Part shown: positions 56,681-64,000 of the stretch, piece after piece
How positions within the stretch are numbered: position 1 is the stretch's first letter
Layout: every line of letters begins with the position of its first letter
Assembly (NCBI RefSeq): GCF_001931755.2
Contig: NZ_CP015510.2
Span: 744,001 to 808,000 of the forward strand
From: Wolbachia endosymbiont of Folsomia candida
GTDB lineage: Bacteria > Pseudomonadota > Alphaproteobacteria > Rickettsiales > Anaplasmataceae
DNA: 64,000 nucleotides
Reading direction: 5' to 3'
The notes under the pieces: generated by a model
Told to the model about the DNA's origin: nothing
The model's input: the letters and a program-made list of their open reading frames with translations, nothing else
Databases searched by the model: none
Translations under genes and position numbers: made by a program

Positions 56681-57787
56681 TTAAAATAACATCCTAAAAA
56701 ATTTTTCTACGTAATTTAGTTCTTGTACGTCATGCATTGTATAAAGTGATATGGCTTGTTGCTTAACACCTGGTACTTCCACATAAATCTTACCAACTTC
56801 TTGGCCTTTTTTAATTGGTGCAGATATCATGTCTTCGTATTCAATACGCACCTTAATTTTGTCATGCAAACTGCGGTTATAAGTTATAATAAGATCGCTT
56901 GCAACTGTTACGGGTATTTTTTTATCTTTTCCATATAAGACACCTACTTCTTCAACTACACTGTCTTTAGCAAATATTTTCTTAGTGTTAAATTGATTTA
57001 AGGAATATTGCACCAGTCTTTTTGCTTCTTCTATTCGCTCTTTCTCAGTATTCAAACCATTTACTACAGCAAAAATCCGTCTATCGTTCCGTTTTGCTGA
57101 CACAACGATTCCAAACCCGCCAGAGTTTGTATAACCGGTTTTTAGGCCATCAACTCCAATATCGTGAGCAAGTAGGAAATTCTTGTTTTTTTGTAAAACT
57201 TCATTATATGCCAGATATTGCTCAGAAAATAGATCATAATATTCAGGAAAGTCAGTGAAAATTCTTTTTGCTAATATCGCTAAATCTTTTGCGCTCATAA
57301 AGTGATCTTCATCTGGCCATCCGCTTGCATTGATAAAACTGCTATTGTTTAGATTTAATTTTTGTGCAATTTCGTTCATTTCAATTACAAAATTCTCTTC
57401 TGATCCTGCAATACCTTCGGCTAGTGTTATGCAGGCGTCGTTTCCTGAAACTATGATAATCCCTTCAAGCAACTCCCTAACAGTAACAGATTGACCTTCT
57501 TTTAAAAACATAGAAGAACCCTTTCTTTCCCATGCTTTTCTACTTACTTGAAATTTGTCTTCCAGATCAATCACTCCAGCTTTTATATAATCGAAAGCTA
57601 CATATAAAGTCATTAGTTTACTCATTGAAGATGGAGCCATTTTTTCATCAGAATTATGCTCAAAAATAAATGAATCTGAAGCTGAATCCAAAACCACTGC
57701 TTGTTTTGCTTTGGTTCTAAACTGGTATGCGTGTACATGAAAAGGGATGGCAAAAATTAATAGCAAAATTACGAATCTGCTTAACAT
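56681..57787 (-). CDS. dacA: D-alanyl-D-alanine carboxypeptidase (PBP5/6 type)
   Basis: The 368-residue protein has a signal peptide (FVILLLIFAIPFHVHA) and the S11 motifs: APSSMSKLMTLYVAF (SxxK nucleophile), IIVSGNDACITLAEG (SGN) and VDGLKTGYTNSGGFG (KTG). The C-terminal PBP5-like domain ends with an amphipathic helix (ELNYVEKFFRMLF) that may hold it to the inner membrane. It trims D-Ala from peptidoglycan stem peptides. Single gene. Confidence 0.94.
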   Translation of the reverse strand: MLSRFVILLLIFAIPFHVHAYQFRTKAKQAVVLDSASDSFIFEHNSDEKMAPSSMSKLMTLYVAFDYIKAGVIDLEDKFQVSRKAWERKGSSMFLKEGQSVTVRELLEGIIIVSGNDACITLAEGIAGSEENFVIEMNEIAQKLNLNNSSFINASGWPDEDHFMSAKDLAILAKRIFTDFPEYYDLFSEQYLAYNEVLQKNKNFLLAHDIGVDGLKTGYTNSGGFGIVVSAKRNDRRIFAVVNGLNTEKERIEEAKRLVQYSLNQFNTKKIFAKDSVVEEVGVLYGKDKKIPVTVASDLIITYNRSLHDKIKVRIEYEDMISAPIKKGQEVGKIYVEVPGVKQQAISLYTMHDVQELNYVEKFFRMLF

Positions 57788-57979
57788 ACTTATAATTTAA
57801 AATGTATAGTTAATATTATGGTTTTATAAGAGTTTTTCAATAGAATTATGGTTCTTAATTTTTTAGTATTATTCATTCCTTAGAATATTATAAGGTTTTA
57901 GCTTTTAAAAACTTTCTCTTGCTATTTTTGTCATATATGCGTATACAAGCATATTAATAGGTGATAGAGAGGCTTTAAT

Positions 57980-58078
57980 ATGCATATAGTAAATGGACAG
58001 AACGCTTTTAACCAAATGTCTACTGAGGAACGGAACAGGGTTTTACGCGCTAGGCTGTTGCCAGCTGATTTTGAGTGA
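57980..58078 (+). pseudogene. Probable original N-terminus of the ankyrin gene, cut by an in-frame TGA
   Basis: ATG 57980 with an AGAGAGG ribosome-binding site starts HIVNGQNAFNQMSTEERNRV and ends RLLPADFE at TGA 58076-58078. The frame then continues LFG into the ATG at 58088 of the ankyrin gene, in the same phase. A TGG-to-TGA change would explain this. The 58088 ATG lacks a good ribosome-binding site. It might instead be a real leader peptide. Confidence 0.6.
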
Positions 58079-58087
58079 CTATTTGGT

Positions 58088-59296
58088 ATGGTTGTCAATC
58101 GTAATAACCGTTTACAAAATTCAAATAATCAGAGAGTCCAGCAACCTCTTAATGAACAAACAGAAAAGCTATTTCGCGCAATTGATGATGAAAACCTAGA
58201 AGATTTTAGGCAAGCATTGGAACAAGGAGCAGACGTTAATGGAGTTGGTGGGGGATATACACCATTAATGGCTATAATTAATAATGTGTCTGGTGGTGCT
58301 CAAAGAGAAAAGGAATGTCATAGTATGATTAAGTTACTTTTATTGCATGATGGCATAGAGATTAACGCTTGTGAAGACACTAACCGTAATACAGCACTAC
58401 ACTTAGCAATGTGCTTTCAACAAAAGAAAGTGGTACAACTTTTGCTAAGTCATCCAAATATAAACACTAGTTTAACTAATATAGATTATCGCAGTCCTGA
58501 GGTGTTTGCTAAACAACACCGTGCTGCGCATTTGGTACCAGAAATACGAAAAGCTCAAATAGGAAAAGAGTTATTAGAGGCTCTTTCTGACAAAAATATT
58601 ACTCAAGCAAAAACATTGCTGTATCAAGAGTTTAATCCTAACTGTTGGAACAGAAATCAAGCTGGAGAAATAGAGACACCACTCAGCTTAGTTATCAAAT
58701 CGTGTTTACAAGGAATAACACAAGATAAAAAGGAAATATTAATTAAACTGTTAAAGCATAAGGAGTTGGATTTTAGCCAGATGAAACCAATGCCTGAGGT
58801 ACATGGTAATCAAGAATTAAAGCAAATAATAGATCAAGCTATGAAAGAGCGATTAATTGATGCTATTGTCAATTCAGATCTAGATAGGAAAAAAGAATTA
58901 GTAGAAGATAATTGCTTTGTGAGTTGTGCAGTTGTTATTGCTGCATTTAATGAGGGGCTAGCTAGAGTAAAGCGAGACTTAGAAGGAAGAAATAGTGAGA
59001 TTTTAAATCAACAAACAAGGCTTAATTACCTGATTAGAGAGAAAAAACAATTTTTAAAAGCAAGTACTGAGAGCACAAGAAAAGGTAACTATGCCTCCAT
59101 TTTTTTTGTGTTGTCTGGAGTATCTGCTGTTGGCGCATGCTTAAGCATGCTTCAGATGGCAGTATGTATTTCATTTATTTCAGTTGCGTTTATTTTTCTT
59201 GCAACAGGGTGTTATTACTCATATAAAGCAAATACGGCACTCGAAGATGTTACAAGCAATCAATTCATAGGTAATGCTGCTAATATCAGTGCCTAA
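58088..59296 (+). CDS. Ankyrin-repeat membrane protein
   Basis: The 402-residue protein has ankyrin repeats at about 30-160 (TEKLFRAIDDENLEDFRQAL; GYTPLMAIINNVSGG; NTALHLAMCFQQKKVVQLL) and a weaker set to about 260. A coiled coil follows (LEGRNSEILNQQTRLNYLI) and two C-terminal membrane segments (ASIFFVLSGVSAVGACLSML; VCISFISVAFIFLATGCYY). The plan resembles the protein at 18205. Its upstream in-frame extension is broken by a TGA, so the protein may be translated weakly or be on its way to being a pseudogene. Confidence 0.82.
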   Translation: MVVNRNNRLQNSNNQRVQQPLNEQTEKLFRAIDDENLEDFRQALEQGADVNGVGGGYTPLMAIINNVSGGAQREKECHSMIKLLLLHDGIEINACEDTNRNTALHLAMCFQQKKVVQLLLSHPNINTSLTNIDYRSPEVFAKQHRAAHLVPEIRKAQIGKELLEALSDKNITQAKTLLYQEFNPNCWNRNQAGEIETPLSLVIKSCLQGITQDKKEILIKLLKHKELDFSQMKPMPEVHGNQELKQIIDQAMKERLIDAIVNSDLDRKKELVEDNCFVSCAVVIAAFNEGLARVKRDLEGRNSEILNQQTRLNYLIREKKQFLKASTESTRKGNYASIFFVLSGVSAVGACLSMLQMAVCISFISVAFIFLATGCYYSYKANTALEDVTSNQFIGNAANISA

Positions 59297-59342
59297 GCGC
59301 TGAGTAGATCAAGTTTATCGAATAGCATGCGAAGGGTGTAGG

Positions 59343-59873
59343 ATGACTAGAGATACTATGTATCAGGTTTTAAAATATAAAAATCACGAACCAAAAATAG
59401 ATGCTAGTGCCTTTATTGCAAGTGGTTCGCGTATTATAGGAAGGGTTGAAATAGGAAAAGACTCGAGCATTTGGTTTAATTGTGTGATCAGAGGGGATGT
59501 TGGATCAATAAAAATAGGTGATGGAACGAATATCCAAGATGGAACGGTGATTCACGTAGATAGAAATCCAGGTGGTGATACGATTATTGGCAACATGGTA
59601 ACTGTGGGGCACTTTTGTATGCTACATGCATGCACGATTCATGACAAAGCATTTGTTGGTATGGGCTCCACTATAATGGATCATGCAATTGTGGAACCTG
59701 AAGCTATGGTAGCTGCTGGCTCACTAGTTACAAATGGAAAAGTAATAAAGAGAGGAGAGATATGGGCTGGCAGGCCTGCAAAATTCTTCAAAAAAATGTC
59801 CAGTGAAGAAATAAAACACATTACGCAGTCAGCCCAAAATTATATGGCGTTAATGAAAGAATATATTTACTAA
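59343..59873 (+). CDS. Gamma-class carbonic anhydrase family protein
   Basis: The 176-residue left-handed beta-helix protein has hexapeptide repeats (SRIIGRVEIGKDSSIWFNCV) and the metal-site histidines of the family: TVIHVDRN, VTVGHFCMLHACTIHD. It ends with the usual C-terminal helix (SEEIKHITQSAQNYMALM). It may hydrate CO2 or serve as a complex I-linked subunit as in mitochondria. GTAGG precedes the ATG. Confidence 0.9.
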   Translation: MTRDTMYQVLKYKNHEPKIDASAFIASGSRIIGRVEIGKDSSIWFNCVIRGDVGSIKIGDGTNIQDGTVIHVDRNPGGDTIIGNMVTVGHFCMLHACTIHDKAFVGMGSTIMDHAIVEPEAMVAAGSLVTNGKVIKRGEIWAGRPAKFFKKMSSEEIKHITQSAQNYMALMKEYIY

Positions 59874-59891
59874 AACCCCCTAAAAACCAAA

Positions 59892-60404
59892 TTATGCAGA
59901 AAGCTTAATATATTTTTTCTTTACAGTGCAAAATAAATATACCCCTACAAATAAACAGATGCTTATTATTGATGCATAAGAGAACTTGAAGATTAAATCT
60001 CTAATATATATTGATAAACATTTATCTGCAGAAAACTTATGCAGTAGTCCAACACATACAACGGCACTATCTACTGTTGATGCTAAAATTAAAGTGATGA
60101 AATTTGCTACATAAAAATTGGACTTTGATTTTACCTTTTCAAAAATAATTATACTTAAAAGAAGGGACGCTAAAATTCCAGTATATGAAATGAGTAACAT
60201 CAAATTAAAATTTTGTAGTTTTAATATACAAACCAATGATGTACACAGCAGCAAATTGCCAACCGCTTTTCTTTCTCCATAAAATTCAATCATTGAATTT
60301 ATAACTAAAGCAGATCCGGTGAACAAAGCAGCACAGATCATTAATTTATTGGAGTAATTAAGTAAAAAGATATTAATAAATAGAAGGAGCGATAAAATAA
60401 ACAT
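59892..60404 (-). CDS. VUT/queuosine-precursor-transporter-like membrane protein
   Basis: The 170-residue protein has about five hydrophobic segments and the motif NSMIEFYGERKAVGNLLL, resembling the (T/D)xxYGxxRA signature of the YhhQ/VUT family, and FITLILASTVDSAVVCVGL, like its later ST(x)DS segment. Family members import queuosine precursors. It is shorter than the usual ~220 residues, so it may be partial or diverged. Tentative. Confidence 0.5.
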   Translation of the reverse strand: MFILSLLLFINIFLLNYSNKLMICAALFTGSALVINSMIEFYGERKAVGNLLLCTSLVCILKLQNFNLMLLISYTGILASLLLSIIIFEKVKSKSNFYVANFITLILASTVDSAVVCVGLLHKFSADKCLSIYIRDLIFKFSYASIISICLFVGVYLFCTVKKKYIKLSA

Positions 60405-60581
60405 AGTAATTACCTATAACAATACATCCTTATTTTACACAAATAAATAAAGCGTTATAAAGAAAAATTTTCAGATTAGCGTGCTTTGATAGCTTTTTTA
60501 TAAATTTTTCCGATCTACTTAAGAAAATTTTTACTATATGAATGTTGAATACTACATTATTCAATAATTAAAGAGGAGCTT

Positions 60582-60755
60582 ATGAACGATAGTATCAAGA
60601 ATATAGAATCCACACAAACTGATTACAGAGCTGATTGCGCTGTTACACCAAGTAATAGTATGGCATTCGCAAAAGAAGCTAATTACATTGGTGCTAGTAA
60701 TATAGAATTAGAAGAAGAGAGTGTAGTGTATACAGCGCCGGATTTGACATTCTAA
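60582..60755 (+). CDS. Small hypothetical protein, 57 aa
   Basis: ATG 60582 follows AAGAGGAG at ideal spacing. The product begins MNDSIKNIESTQTDYRADCA and ends VVYTAPDLTF; it is acidic and soluble. A long hairpin begins 11 bp after the stop. The ribosome-binding site and hairpin support a real gene; no family recognised. Confidence 0.55.
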   Translation: MNDSIKNIESTQTDYRADCAVTPSNSMAFAKEANYIGASNIELEEESVVYTAPDLTF

Positions 60756-61027
60756 TAACTTATCTGTAGAAGGTTTATTACGGTTGATTGCCCCCAATTT
60801 GTAGTGTTAATAGAACCTTCTACCCATCTGTATTTCTTTACTTCCACAACATTCTTTATATAGATAAAATAGATATGGTTATTGCCATCAAAGGCAAAAG
60901 ATGTTGTCATTCGAGTATCATCTTTCTGTCATGCAAGTAGCTATAAGATGTCATTCCAGTGCTAATTTTTTTCATCCTATGACTTTGGTCTAGGATCCAG
61001 TTAAAGAATGGATCCCAGTGTCACGCA
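60756..61027. other. Intergenic region with palindrome debris
   Basis: After the hairpin at 60766-60823 there is no gene. Palindrome fragments ('gtcattccagtgct', 'aggatccag', 'gatcccagtg') run up to the start of the nested insertion elements. Confidence 0.6.
60766..60823 (+). terminator. Long hairpin after the small gene
   Basis: GTAGAAGGTT (60766-60775) pairs perfectly with AACCTTCTAC (60814-60823). With one bulge the stem continues by about 5 bp (tatta/taata). The loop is about 30 bases and there is no T tract, so it could be a terminator, an mRNA-end stabiliser or a small RNA fold. Confidence 0.45.
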
Positions 61028-61205
61028 GGCTTTGTTGCATCGCTCAAAAATACTACACGCCTTTGTCATTCTAGCGCGTGACGCTGGAATCTATTTGTGT
61101 ATATTCAATGCTAAAACGTATTATATGCAACCTTCGCTTGCTAGATCCCAGTGTCACGCAGGCTTTGTTGCATAGCTAGTTGGCATCAGGTAGTATATGA
61201 TAAGT

Positions 61206-61383
61206 TCATGAGGCTACCTGAAATTTAGCCATACCTATATCAGTAAATTTATTCAGCAAATAGCACTTGAGTAGCAGTTCCTTCTCACGATTAACCTCAG
61301 ATTTATTCCTAAAACTAAACCCAAATATTTGCTTTAATCGCGAAAAGAATGCTTCTATGTAGGATCTTTTTCCATATCCTACC
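61206..61383 (-). pseudogene. IS5-family transposase, C-terminal part of the outer copy
   Basis: Read on the minus strand this encodes the end of the transposase, including SYIEAFFSRLKQIFGF-type sequence (catalytic Glu region) and the stop at 61206-61208. It continues the frame broken at 62485. Confidence 0.88.
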
Positions 61384-61471
61384 GGCTTTGTTGCATAGCT
61401 ATGGAGAAAAAAGCTGGAAGTTACTGACTAAATTCATTATAAAACAGGCATTTAACCGACAAAGGAAAAAG

Positions 61472-61897
61472 ATGCCAGTCAAAATGAAAGTCAGTAACCA
61501 AAGTGAATATAACAAATTTCTTCAAGAAAGGGGAAATATTTTTCATTATATCAACGACGCCATTGAAAACTGGCACGAAAGTAGACCAAAAGTAGCAGGT
61601 GGAAACAACATTTACAGCGATAAAGTTGTGATTTTAGTTCACATAATAACCTATCTTTTCAGAATTGGCTTGAGACAAACAGTGGGATTTATAGCAGGAT
61701 ACCTCGAACAAATAGGAAAAAGCCTACAAGTCATCAGCTATTCACAGGCCTCAAGAAGATTTAAAAAACTGAATATTAAGATTAATGACAACAGGGTTGA
61801 TAAAAATAATATGGAAAATATTGAAATTGCTATAGATAGCACTGGTATTGGCATCTATAACACTACTGCTGGCCATAACAAAAAAATAATGAAGTGA
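61472..61897 (+). CDS. IS5-family transposase, first frame of the inner copy
   Basis: The ATG at 61472 follows AAAGGAAAAAG and matches the start of the outer copy (MPVKMKVSNQSEYNKFLQER). The first catalytic Asp is in IAIDSTGIGIYNTT. At an A7 run (61879-61885) the frame ends GHNKKIMK. A frameshift there would join it to the second frame at 61894. Nothing else appears damaged. Confidence 0.85.
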   Translation: MPVKMKVSNQSEYNKFLQERGNIFHYINDAIENWHESRPKVAGGNNIYSDKVVILVHIITYLFRIGLRQTVGFIAGYLEQIGKSLQVISYSQASRRFKKLNIKINDNRVDKNNMENIEIAIDSTGIGIYNTTAGHNKKIMK

Positions 61898-62430
61898 GAC
61901 AATACAGAGGGAGAGAACAAGCAAGAAAAATGCATGTAATGTTAGATATAAGCAGCAAAAAAGTTATGGATTTAAAATACACTGAACTATATTATCCTGA
62001 CCACTGGGCAGCTAGTAAGCTGATAAAAAATGATTATGGTAAAATAGAAACGTTATATGCAGACGGTGCATATGACAGAGCCATGATTTATCAGCAATGC
62101 TACAAACTTAAAATAAAAACGAAAATACCACCACAAAATAATGCAGTAGAGCATCAGAATTTGGATTATATGGCCCAAAGAAATACTGCAGTTAGGTTAA
62201 TAAGATCGTTTGATGGATATACAATAGAGAGAATGAAGCAGTGGAAAAAGGAGGTAGGGTACGGAAAAAGATCCTACATAGAAGCATTCTTTTCGCGATT
62301 AAAGCAAATATTTGGGTTTAGTTTTAAGAATAAATCTGAGGTTAATCGTGAGAAGGAACTGCTACTCAAGTGCTATTTGCTGAATAAATTTACCGATATA
62401 GGTATGGCTACATTTCAGGTAGCCTCATGA
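61894..62430 (+). CDS. IS5-family transposase, second frame of the inner copy
   Basis: This carries the remaining catalytic residues: LYADGAYDRAMIYQQC (second Asp) and SYIEAFFSRLKQIFGF (Glu). It overlaps the end of the first frame by 4 bp (ATGA) and begins MRQYRGREQARKMHVMLD. The protein could come from slippage on the A run, or from reinitiation as a separate fragment. Confidence 0.85.
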   Translation: MRQYRGREQARKMHVMLDISSKKVMDLKYTELYYPDHWAASKLIKNDYGKIETLYADGAYDRAMIYQQCYKLKIKTKIPPQNNAVEHQNLDYMAQRNTAVRLIRSFDGYTIERMKQWKKEVGYGKRSYIEAFFSRLKQIFGFSFKNKSEVNREKELLLKCYLLNKFTDIGMATFQVAS

Positions 62431-62484
62431 ACTTATCATATACTACCTGCTACCGACTAGCTATGCAACAAAGCCTATCCTACC

Positions 62485-63266
62485 TCCTTTTTCCATTGCT
62501 TTATTTTCTCTATTGTATCTCCATCAAACGATCTTATTAACCTAACTGCAGTATTTCTTTGGGCCATATAATCCAAATTCTGATGCTCTACTGCATCAAT
62601 TTTTGGTGGTATTTTCGTTTTTATTCTAAGCTTGTAACATTGCTGATAAATCATGGCTCTGTCATATGCACCATCTGCATATAACGTTTCTATTTTACCA
62701 TAATCATTTTTCATCAGCTTACTAGCTGCCCAGTGGTCAGGATAATATAGTTCAGTGTATTTTAAATCCATAACTTTTTTGCTGCTTATATCTAACATTA
62801 CATGCATTTTTCTTGCTTGTTCTCTCCCTCTGTATTGTCTCACTTCATTATTTTTTTTGTTATGGCCAGCAGTAGTGTTATAGATGCCAATACCAGTGCT
62901 ATCTATAGCAATTTCAATGTTTTCCATATTATTTTTATCGATCCTGTTGTCATTAATCTTAATATTCAGTTTTTTAAATCTTCTTGAGGCCTGTGAATAG
63001 CTGATGACTTGTAGGCTTTTTCCTATTTGCTCGAGGTATCCTTTTATAAATCCTACCGTTTGCCTCAGGCCAATCCTAAATAGATAAGTTATTATATGAA
63101 CTAAAATCACAACTTTATCGCTGTAAATGTTGTTTCCACCTGCTACTTTTGGTCTATTTTCGTGCCAATTTTCAATGGCGTCGTTAATGTAATGAAAAAT
63201 ATTTCCCCTTTCTTGAAGAAATTTGTTATATTCACTTTGGTTACTGACTTTCATTTTGACTGGCAT
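62485..63266 (-). pseudogene. IS5-family transposase, N-terminal part of the outer copy
   Basis: It starts at 63266 (MPVKMKVSN) and reads through an A8 run (GHNKKNNEVRQYRG) as one frame, unlike the inner copy. It includes IAIDSTGIGIYN and YADGAYDRAMIYQQC. Cut at QWKKEV by the inner IS; the rest is at 61206-61383. Confidence 0.9.
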
Positions 63267-63363
63267 ATTTTTCCTTTGGCGGTTAAATGGCCATTTTATA
63301 ATGAATTTAGTCAGTAACTTCCAGCTTTTTTCTCCCTAGCTATGCAACAAAGCCTGTCACGCA

Positions 63364-63756
63364 CTGGGATGACGAAAAAAGGGAAAGTTTTATTAATAAT
63401 TTCAAATCTTTGCATAGCGATGCAACAAAGCCTGTCACGCGCTGGGATGACAGTATGGAGGGGAGCTACTTGGATGACAAGAGAGAGATATTTGGAATAA
63501 CAAAAAAATCTACTTATAGTTACATGACTTGCTCGTGTATTATTATCAATGAAACACTTTAATTATTCATTGTAACTTGCTAAATTTTTTGCATTTTCTG
63601 TCATTCCAGTGCGTGACACTGGAATCCAGGACTTTTTTTAATTGGATCCTAGGGTCAAGCCATAGGATGACAAGAGGAAGGCTGCTTGTATTATAGGATA
63701 CTTAACAATTTAAAAAGATCTATTAAATAAAAAATCTATCAATAAGGAGGGTTATT
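63364..63756. repeat. Palindrome-rich intergenic region
   Basis: No gene. It contains the right end of the MITE-like element (to 63432), a palindrome right half, a full palindrome at about 63600-63630 ('gtcattccagtgcgtgac' and its mirror) and a diverged one near 63643-63672. The upstream region of the tail gene follows. Confidence 0.7.
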
Positions 63757-64000
63757 ATGTCTACAATAGTTTTATCATCAATTTTTGGTCAGTTTGGCAG
63801 CGTTCTTGGTCCAGTTGGCCAAATTATCGGTTCAGAGCTTGGCGCGCTTCTTGGTGCGCAGCTCGATGGCGCTATGTTTAACCTTGATGCGGAGAAAAAA
63901 GTAATACATGATGCAAGACTAAAAAATCTGCAAATTCAAACTTCGACTTATGGAAGAACAATACCAACCATTTATGGAACTGCTCGTGTTGCGGGAAATA
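63757..64000 (+). CDS. GTA 'megatron'-type tail protein, N-terminus only
   Basis: A perfect AAGGAGG lies 6 bp before the ATG. The visible 81 residues read STIVLSSIFGQFGSVLGPVG, then IIGSELGALLGAQLDGAMF and TYGRTIPTIYGTARVAGN, the glycine-rich start and YGxxIPxIYGxxRVAG motif of phage/GTA tail-tip (gp15-like) proteins. In the Rhodobacter GTA this large gene follows the DUF2163 and peptidase genes. The gene runs out of the window, so its integrity is unknown. Confidence 0.8.
   Translation, partial: MSTIVLSSIFGQFGSVLGPVGQIIGSELGALLGAQLDGAMFNLDAEKKVIHDARLKNLQIQTSTYGRTIPTIYGTARVAGN

Larger units (their letters stand above)
61384..62475 (+). mobile_element. IS5-family (IS903-type) element, inner copy, 1092 bp
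   Basis: A complete copy with inverted ends GGCTTTGTTGCATAGCT and its complement, flanked by the perfect 9-bp duplication TATCCTACC (61375-61383 and 62476-62484). It is inserted in the outer copy in opposite orientation. It is one base shorter than the outer copy, consistent with A7 against A8 in the transposase gene. Confidence 0.94.
61161..63354 (-). mobile_element. IS5-family (IS903-type) element, outer copy, interrupted
   Basis: The ends GGCTTTGTTGCATAGCT and its complement are at 61161 and 63354, flanked by the perfect 9-bp duplication TGTCACGCA (61152-61160 and 63355-63363). The copy is on the minus strand and split by the inner copy. Its two parts total 1093 bp with one inner target site counted once. 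The landing site is the centre of a Wolbachia palindrome. Confidence 0.92.
61028..63432. mobile_element. MITE-like element with IS5-type ends, split by a nested IS
   Basis: The ends GGCTTTGTTGCATCGCT (61028-61044) and its exact complement (63416-63432) form 17-bp inverted repeats. They are flanked by TGTCACGCA (61019-61027) and TGTCACGCG (63433-63441), a 9-bp duplication with one change, inside a Wolbachia palindrome. Without the nested IS and its duplication the element is about 202 bp and non-coding. It probably moves with an IS903-group transposase. Confidence 0.75.

Noticed and set aside
61349-61471. Upstream extension of the inner IS transposase frame
   Set aside because: It starts outside the IS left end (61384); the ATG at 61472 matches the other copy and has a ribosome-binding site.

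Overview
The window looks like a chromosomal segment of a Wolbachia endosymbiont (Rickettsiales). The evidence is strongly AT-rich DNA, many ankyrin-repeat genes, a phage WO-type eukaryotic-association gene, Rickettsiales VirB2 pilin paralogues, IS110, IS4 and IS5 family elements, and the short 'cccagtgtcacgcactggg' palindromes described as Wolbachia palindromic elements. I cannot assign a strain from the sequence alone. No rRNA, tRNA or CRISPR array was recognised.

Layout. (1) 1-18.1 kb is accessory and prophage-like. It holds a giant toxin-like ankyrin protein (papain-like protease-like region, TcdA/TcdB-type pore-forming region, two furin-like sites, latrotoxin-type C-terminus), an XRE regulator and radC. 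An IS110 element there is split by a 2.58-kb serine-recombinase element. A truncated gene-transfer-agent-type DUF2163 gene and a RelBE pair follow. (2) 18.2-31.1 kb has ankyrin or repeat proteins around a lone secretin lipoprotein and a lolC/E - mitofilin-like - hemY operon. (3) 31.1-38.5 kb is mostly housekeeping: holA, dsbB, fmt, rplT, rpmI and trkH, plus an aminoglycoside-phosphotransferase-like gene that looks foreign by base composition. (4) 38.6-46.1 kb has a coiled-coil/J-domain gene pair, a SWIM zinc-finger protein, an HK97/GTA-type portal gene, two virB2 paralogues and pstS. (5) 46.3-48.9 kb holds a frameshifted IS110 and an intact IS4-family element. (6) 49.0-57.8 kb holds truB, rpsO, pnp, an NDUFS4-like gene, ftsI, ispH and dacA. 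(7) 57.9-64 kb has an ankyrin gene with an apparent internal stop, a gamma carbonic anhydrase, a VUT-like membrane protein, a three-level nest of IS5/IS903-type elements, and the start of a GTA 'megatron'-type tail gene.

Main discovery. The serine-recombinase element at 13517-16100 lies inside the IS110 transposase gene with a GCT crossover. Its first gene (DUF5372-like) has no start codon in the integrated state. The last bases of the element carry a strong ribosome-binding site and an ATG that overlaps the recombinase stop (ATGA). Joining the two ends across GCT puts that ATG in frame with the headless gene. Excision as a circle would therefore restore a whole, translationally coupled operon and a whole IS110 transposase gene at the same time.

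Other structure. Mobile elements repeatedly use the Wolbachia palindromes as landing sites: an IS4 element with a TCACG duplication and two IS5-type elements with TGTCACGC-type duplications. The palindromes also sit in frame inside truB and ftsI. Three GTA-type genes (portal, DUF2163, megatron) lie 20-26 kb apart instead of in one cluster.
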